Assembly (NCBI GenBank): GCA_024710355.1
Contig: JANJUX010000017.1
Location: 1 to 64,000 of the forward strand
Direction of reading: 5' to 3'
Length of the DNA: 64,000 nt
From: Candidatus Rifleibacteriota bacterium
GTDB taxonomy: Bacteria > Muiribacteriota > Ozemobacteria > Ozemobacterales > Ozemobacteraceae
Below the pieces are notes generated by a model. It was not told where the DNA came from. It searched no databases and saw only the letters and a list, made by a program, of their open reading frames with translations. Both the position numbers and the translations under genes were made by a program. Below, one piece after another: positions 61,965 to 64,000 of this stretch; the stretch's first letter is position 1, and each line of letters starts with the position of its first letter.

Positions 61965-64000
61965 CAAGTTTTTCCTGCTATGATAAAGGTTATATCGTCT
62001 GAATATCTTTTTCTGATAAATGGCTCGATCTCGGCGGCCAGCATTCTGTGGCATTCTTCAACGTCTTTCGGAGCCGCGGTGGCCAGGAAATCGGGGAGTG
62101 CCACGCCACGCAGTTCTCTGAAAGCCTTGAACAGACCATTGGTCGAAATCAGCAGCAGATCACCCTGCTGCAGTATGATATCACAGGTTGCCGGCGAAGC
62201 TGCAACCCCGACCGGTTTCGAACCACCTGCCGGCAGTTCGCTGACTTTACCGCCTGAAATCAGCAGCGGTGGCGGGTTGCCACAATTGCGCAGCCTGAAG
62301 CCGTTGTTCTCAAAGGTAAGAACTGTTGCCGCCGAGCAGAGATTCTGGCCGGAAAAATGCCTGAGCAGACGGTCAACGGTGGTTATTTTGCTGCTGTGAT
62401 CAGAAACCGTACGAAAGACACTGAAAACCAGATTCAGGGTGAGAACCGCCTGAATGCCCTGATGAAATGCGTCAAATATGCTCAAATAGCTGTTTTCAGG
62501 CTCTTCGCAGATGTCGATCATGTCACCCTTGATTTCGCCGGCCAGCGAAGCAAACGAACAGATTTTCAGACCTGCGAAACTGCTGCTGCCGGTTTTGGCG
62601 CTGATGGCCCGCAGCATGCCGGCTGCCAGAGAGATTTCCTGGCTGGCTTTCTCCTGTTGCAGCAGGCGGTCGATCATCTGCAGATTCTGAATGATGTGGG
62701 GCACCTCATTGGCCAGCCCGGCAACCAGATTGAGTTCGGCTTCGGTATAGGGCACGCGGGTGCTTTTGGGGCCGAGCAGCAGGCAGCCGAAAAATTCTTC
62801 TTCAGTTCTGAACGGAAAATAGTGGCGAAAGTCTTTCTGTCGCAGTTCGCGGGCGATCTGCCCGTGCTTCTCATCACCGGCCTGCCCGAAATGATGGATG
62901 ATGCCATCGACTTCGTTGAGCCCCTCCGGCAGACCCGGAAAATTAATGGCTGGCGCCCCCATACTGACCGCCATGGTCTCGGCGGCGGTAAAATCAAGAA
63001 CCAGCTGCAGTTCACCGGTAAACCTCGCCAGCATGCGCGCCTGATCCGGCTGCCGCCGCAGTTCGGCAAGAATCGTCTGCATGACCTTGGCCGAGTCGAA
63101 ACTCTGGCGCCCGAAAAAACGGTCGACGAGCCGGATGAGCATCTCTTTGAGCGGCGAGAAAATGCCGGCAATCACGAGAATCGAAAGTATTTTTGTCGAA
63201 AGATCCGAAACGTCGAGAATCGACTGCAGCAGTTCCTGCATCAGCTCCATGCAGCCGGCGAGAATAGCGGTAAGCAGCGTATAAACCAGACCGATCGAAA
63301 AGATCAGATCGATTTCCATGAGATTGTAGCGCAGCATGGTGTAACTGAGAATGATGCTCATGATTATCGACAGCACCGGAAACAGGCCGAAGGTGTAAAC
63401 GGTGCCAACACCCATAAACCAGCGGCTCAGCGCTATGGTTATCGACCCGGCGGCCACCGGCAGCAGCATTGCGGTAAAAGTGTAGCGCAGGCGCCGCATC
63501 TGTGTTGTGGTTTCCGCTTTTTGTCTGCTTTTGGAAAGGGTTGAAAGCGAGAGAAAAAGGTAGAGAATGATGACGCCCTTGAGCAGAAACTCGTTGCTGC
63601 CGAAAGCCAGGGAAACGCCATCGCTGATCGGCTCGAAACTGCTTATCAGGCGGCCTGACCAGAGAAGAGCGAGCAGCAGCAGAGCCGGCAGAAAGAGCAG
63701 GGCCGGGGCCCAGCGGTTTCTGAAAATTAGCGCTTCCGGCTGCGGCTCGGGGTAAATGGCGGTAAAAACGCAGAAAAAGTAGCCAAGCAGGATGCCCGGG
63801 GTGAAGAGCAGCTGCAGGCCGAACTTATCGATGCCGTTGAAGTTCAGATAAAGCTCGGCAAGACTCCAGGCGGTGAAAAGCAGCAGCAGCAGACTGAAAA
63901 GGCGATTCTCACGCCGGCCGGTATTGCGCACGAGAACCATGACCGCCAGAATCATCTGAATTACGGCTGAAGCCGCGCTGAGAAAGGCAGTAAGCTTCAT
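61964..64000 (-). CDS. Seven-helix receptor with GAF and degenerate SpoIIE-like domain (3)
   Basis: The protein has about seven to eight membrane helices in the first 270 residues (a histidine-kinase N7TM-like sensor), a GAF-like middle (residues about 300-440) and a C-terminal SpoIIE-like domain. The latter is altered: KGDMIDI replaces GGDYxDV, IFDAFHQG replaces GDVxGHG, CGNPPPL replaces AGHPP, and ISTNGLF replaces YTDGL, losing one metal-binding Asp; SDDITFI remains. It may be a weak phosphatase or a binding-only domain. The ATG is at the very edge of the window (64000), and it is coupled to ispG; a longer N-terminus upstream cannot be ruled out. Confidence 0.82.
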   Translation of the reverse strand: MKLTAFLSAASAVIQMILAVMVLVRNTGRRENRLFSLLLLLFTAWSLAELYLNFNGIDKFGLQLLFTPGILLGYFFCVFTAIYPEPQPEALIFRNRWAPALLFLPALLLLALLWSGRLISSFEPISDGVSLAFGSNEFLLKGVIILYLFLSLSTLSKSRQKAETTTQMRRLRYTFTAMLLPVAAGSITIALSRWFMGVGTVYTFGLFPVLSIIMSIILSYTMLRYNLMEIDLIFSIGLVYTLLTAILAGCMELMQELLQSILDVSDLSTKILSILVIAGIFSPLKEMLIRLVDRFFGRQSFDSAKVMQTILAELRRQPDQARMLARFTGELQLVLDFTAAETMAVSMGAPAINFPGLPEGLNEVDGIIHHFGQAGDEKHGQIARELRQKDFRHYFPFRTEEEFFGCLLLGPKSTRVPYTEAELNLVAGLANEVPHIIQNLQMIDRLLQQEKASQEISLAAGMLRAISAKTGSSSFAGLKICSFASLAGEIKGDMIDICEEPENSYLSIFDAFHQGIQAVLTLNLVFSVFRTVSDHSSKITTVDRLLRHFSGQNLCSAATVLTFENNGFRLRNCGNPPPLLISGGKVSELPAGGSKPVGVAASPATCDIILQQGDLLLISTNGLFKAFRELRGVALPDFLATAAPKDVEECHRMLAAEIEPFIRKRYSDDITFIIAGKT

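Overview
The window is a dense stretch of a moderately GC-rich bacterial chromosome. It suggests a diderm (Gram-negative-type) organism: it carries KdsA (Kdo synthesis), an SLBB-rich polysaccharide export protein, AnmK and several exported proteins. Three very large or multi-membrane-segment SpoIIE-type phosphatases, an FlhB/FliK-like pair beside rnhB-yraN, and an F-type ATP synthase whose c subunit carries a sodium-binding-type signature fit a deep-branching, possibly anaerobic lineage. Candidatus Riflebacteria/Ozemobacteria is my best guess, but it rests on gene content alone and is low confidence. There is no rRNA, recognisable tRNA, CRISPR array or prophage. The only mobile-element trace is a transposase tail at the left edge.

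Layout. 1-5.6 kb: transposase remnant, orphan HicB-like protein, YgfK-type Fe-S flavoprotein, galE, and a small DUF6883/DUF4926-like pair. 5.6-14.4 kb: kdsA, an exported protein, a structured 318-bp gap, rnhB, FliK-like, FlhB-like and yraN genes, a six-SLBB export protein, and an ATP-cone/uridine-kinase-like protein ending in a strong terminator. 14.4-23.5 kb (minus): yjbQ with an alpha-amylase-like enzyme, then a complete atpZ-I-B-E-F-H-A-G-D-C operon. 23.6-29.5 kb: a glycogen-debranching enzyme divergent from polA, and an alpha/beta hydrolase coupled to polA. 29.5-37.05 kb (minus): the classical rimP-nusA-infB-ylxP-rbfA-DHH-truB-ribF translation operon. 37.3-46.9 kb: a peptide-type solute-binding lipoprotein, a DUF368 transporter, two convergent SpoIIE phosphatases and recA. 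47.1-54.9 kb: anmK, and a minus-strand operon of a sugar-type ABC importer without its ATPase plus a DHH phosphoesterase, a TPR protein and a membrane-anchored protein. 55-64 kb (minus): an exported tandem-domain protein, a membrane-fused spermidine-synthase-like protein, a TolB-like propeller, ispG and a third, partly degenerate SpoIIE-like protein reaching the window edge.

The most interesting non-gene signal is a family of about 90-nt hairpin elements. Two full copies (9342-9436, 23491-23581) have compensating changes in the stem and a conserved loop word; two more sites (6403-6432, 14385-14410) keep only the 3' module. One full copy sits directly before the first gene of the ATP synthase operon and, read in that direction, is followed by a T tract. 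Extended -10 promoters (TGn plus a TATAAT-like hexamer) recur throughout, and at four genes they lie so close to the start codon that leaderless mRNAs are predicted. All functional statements are read from the sequence and family knowledge; no database search was run.
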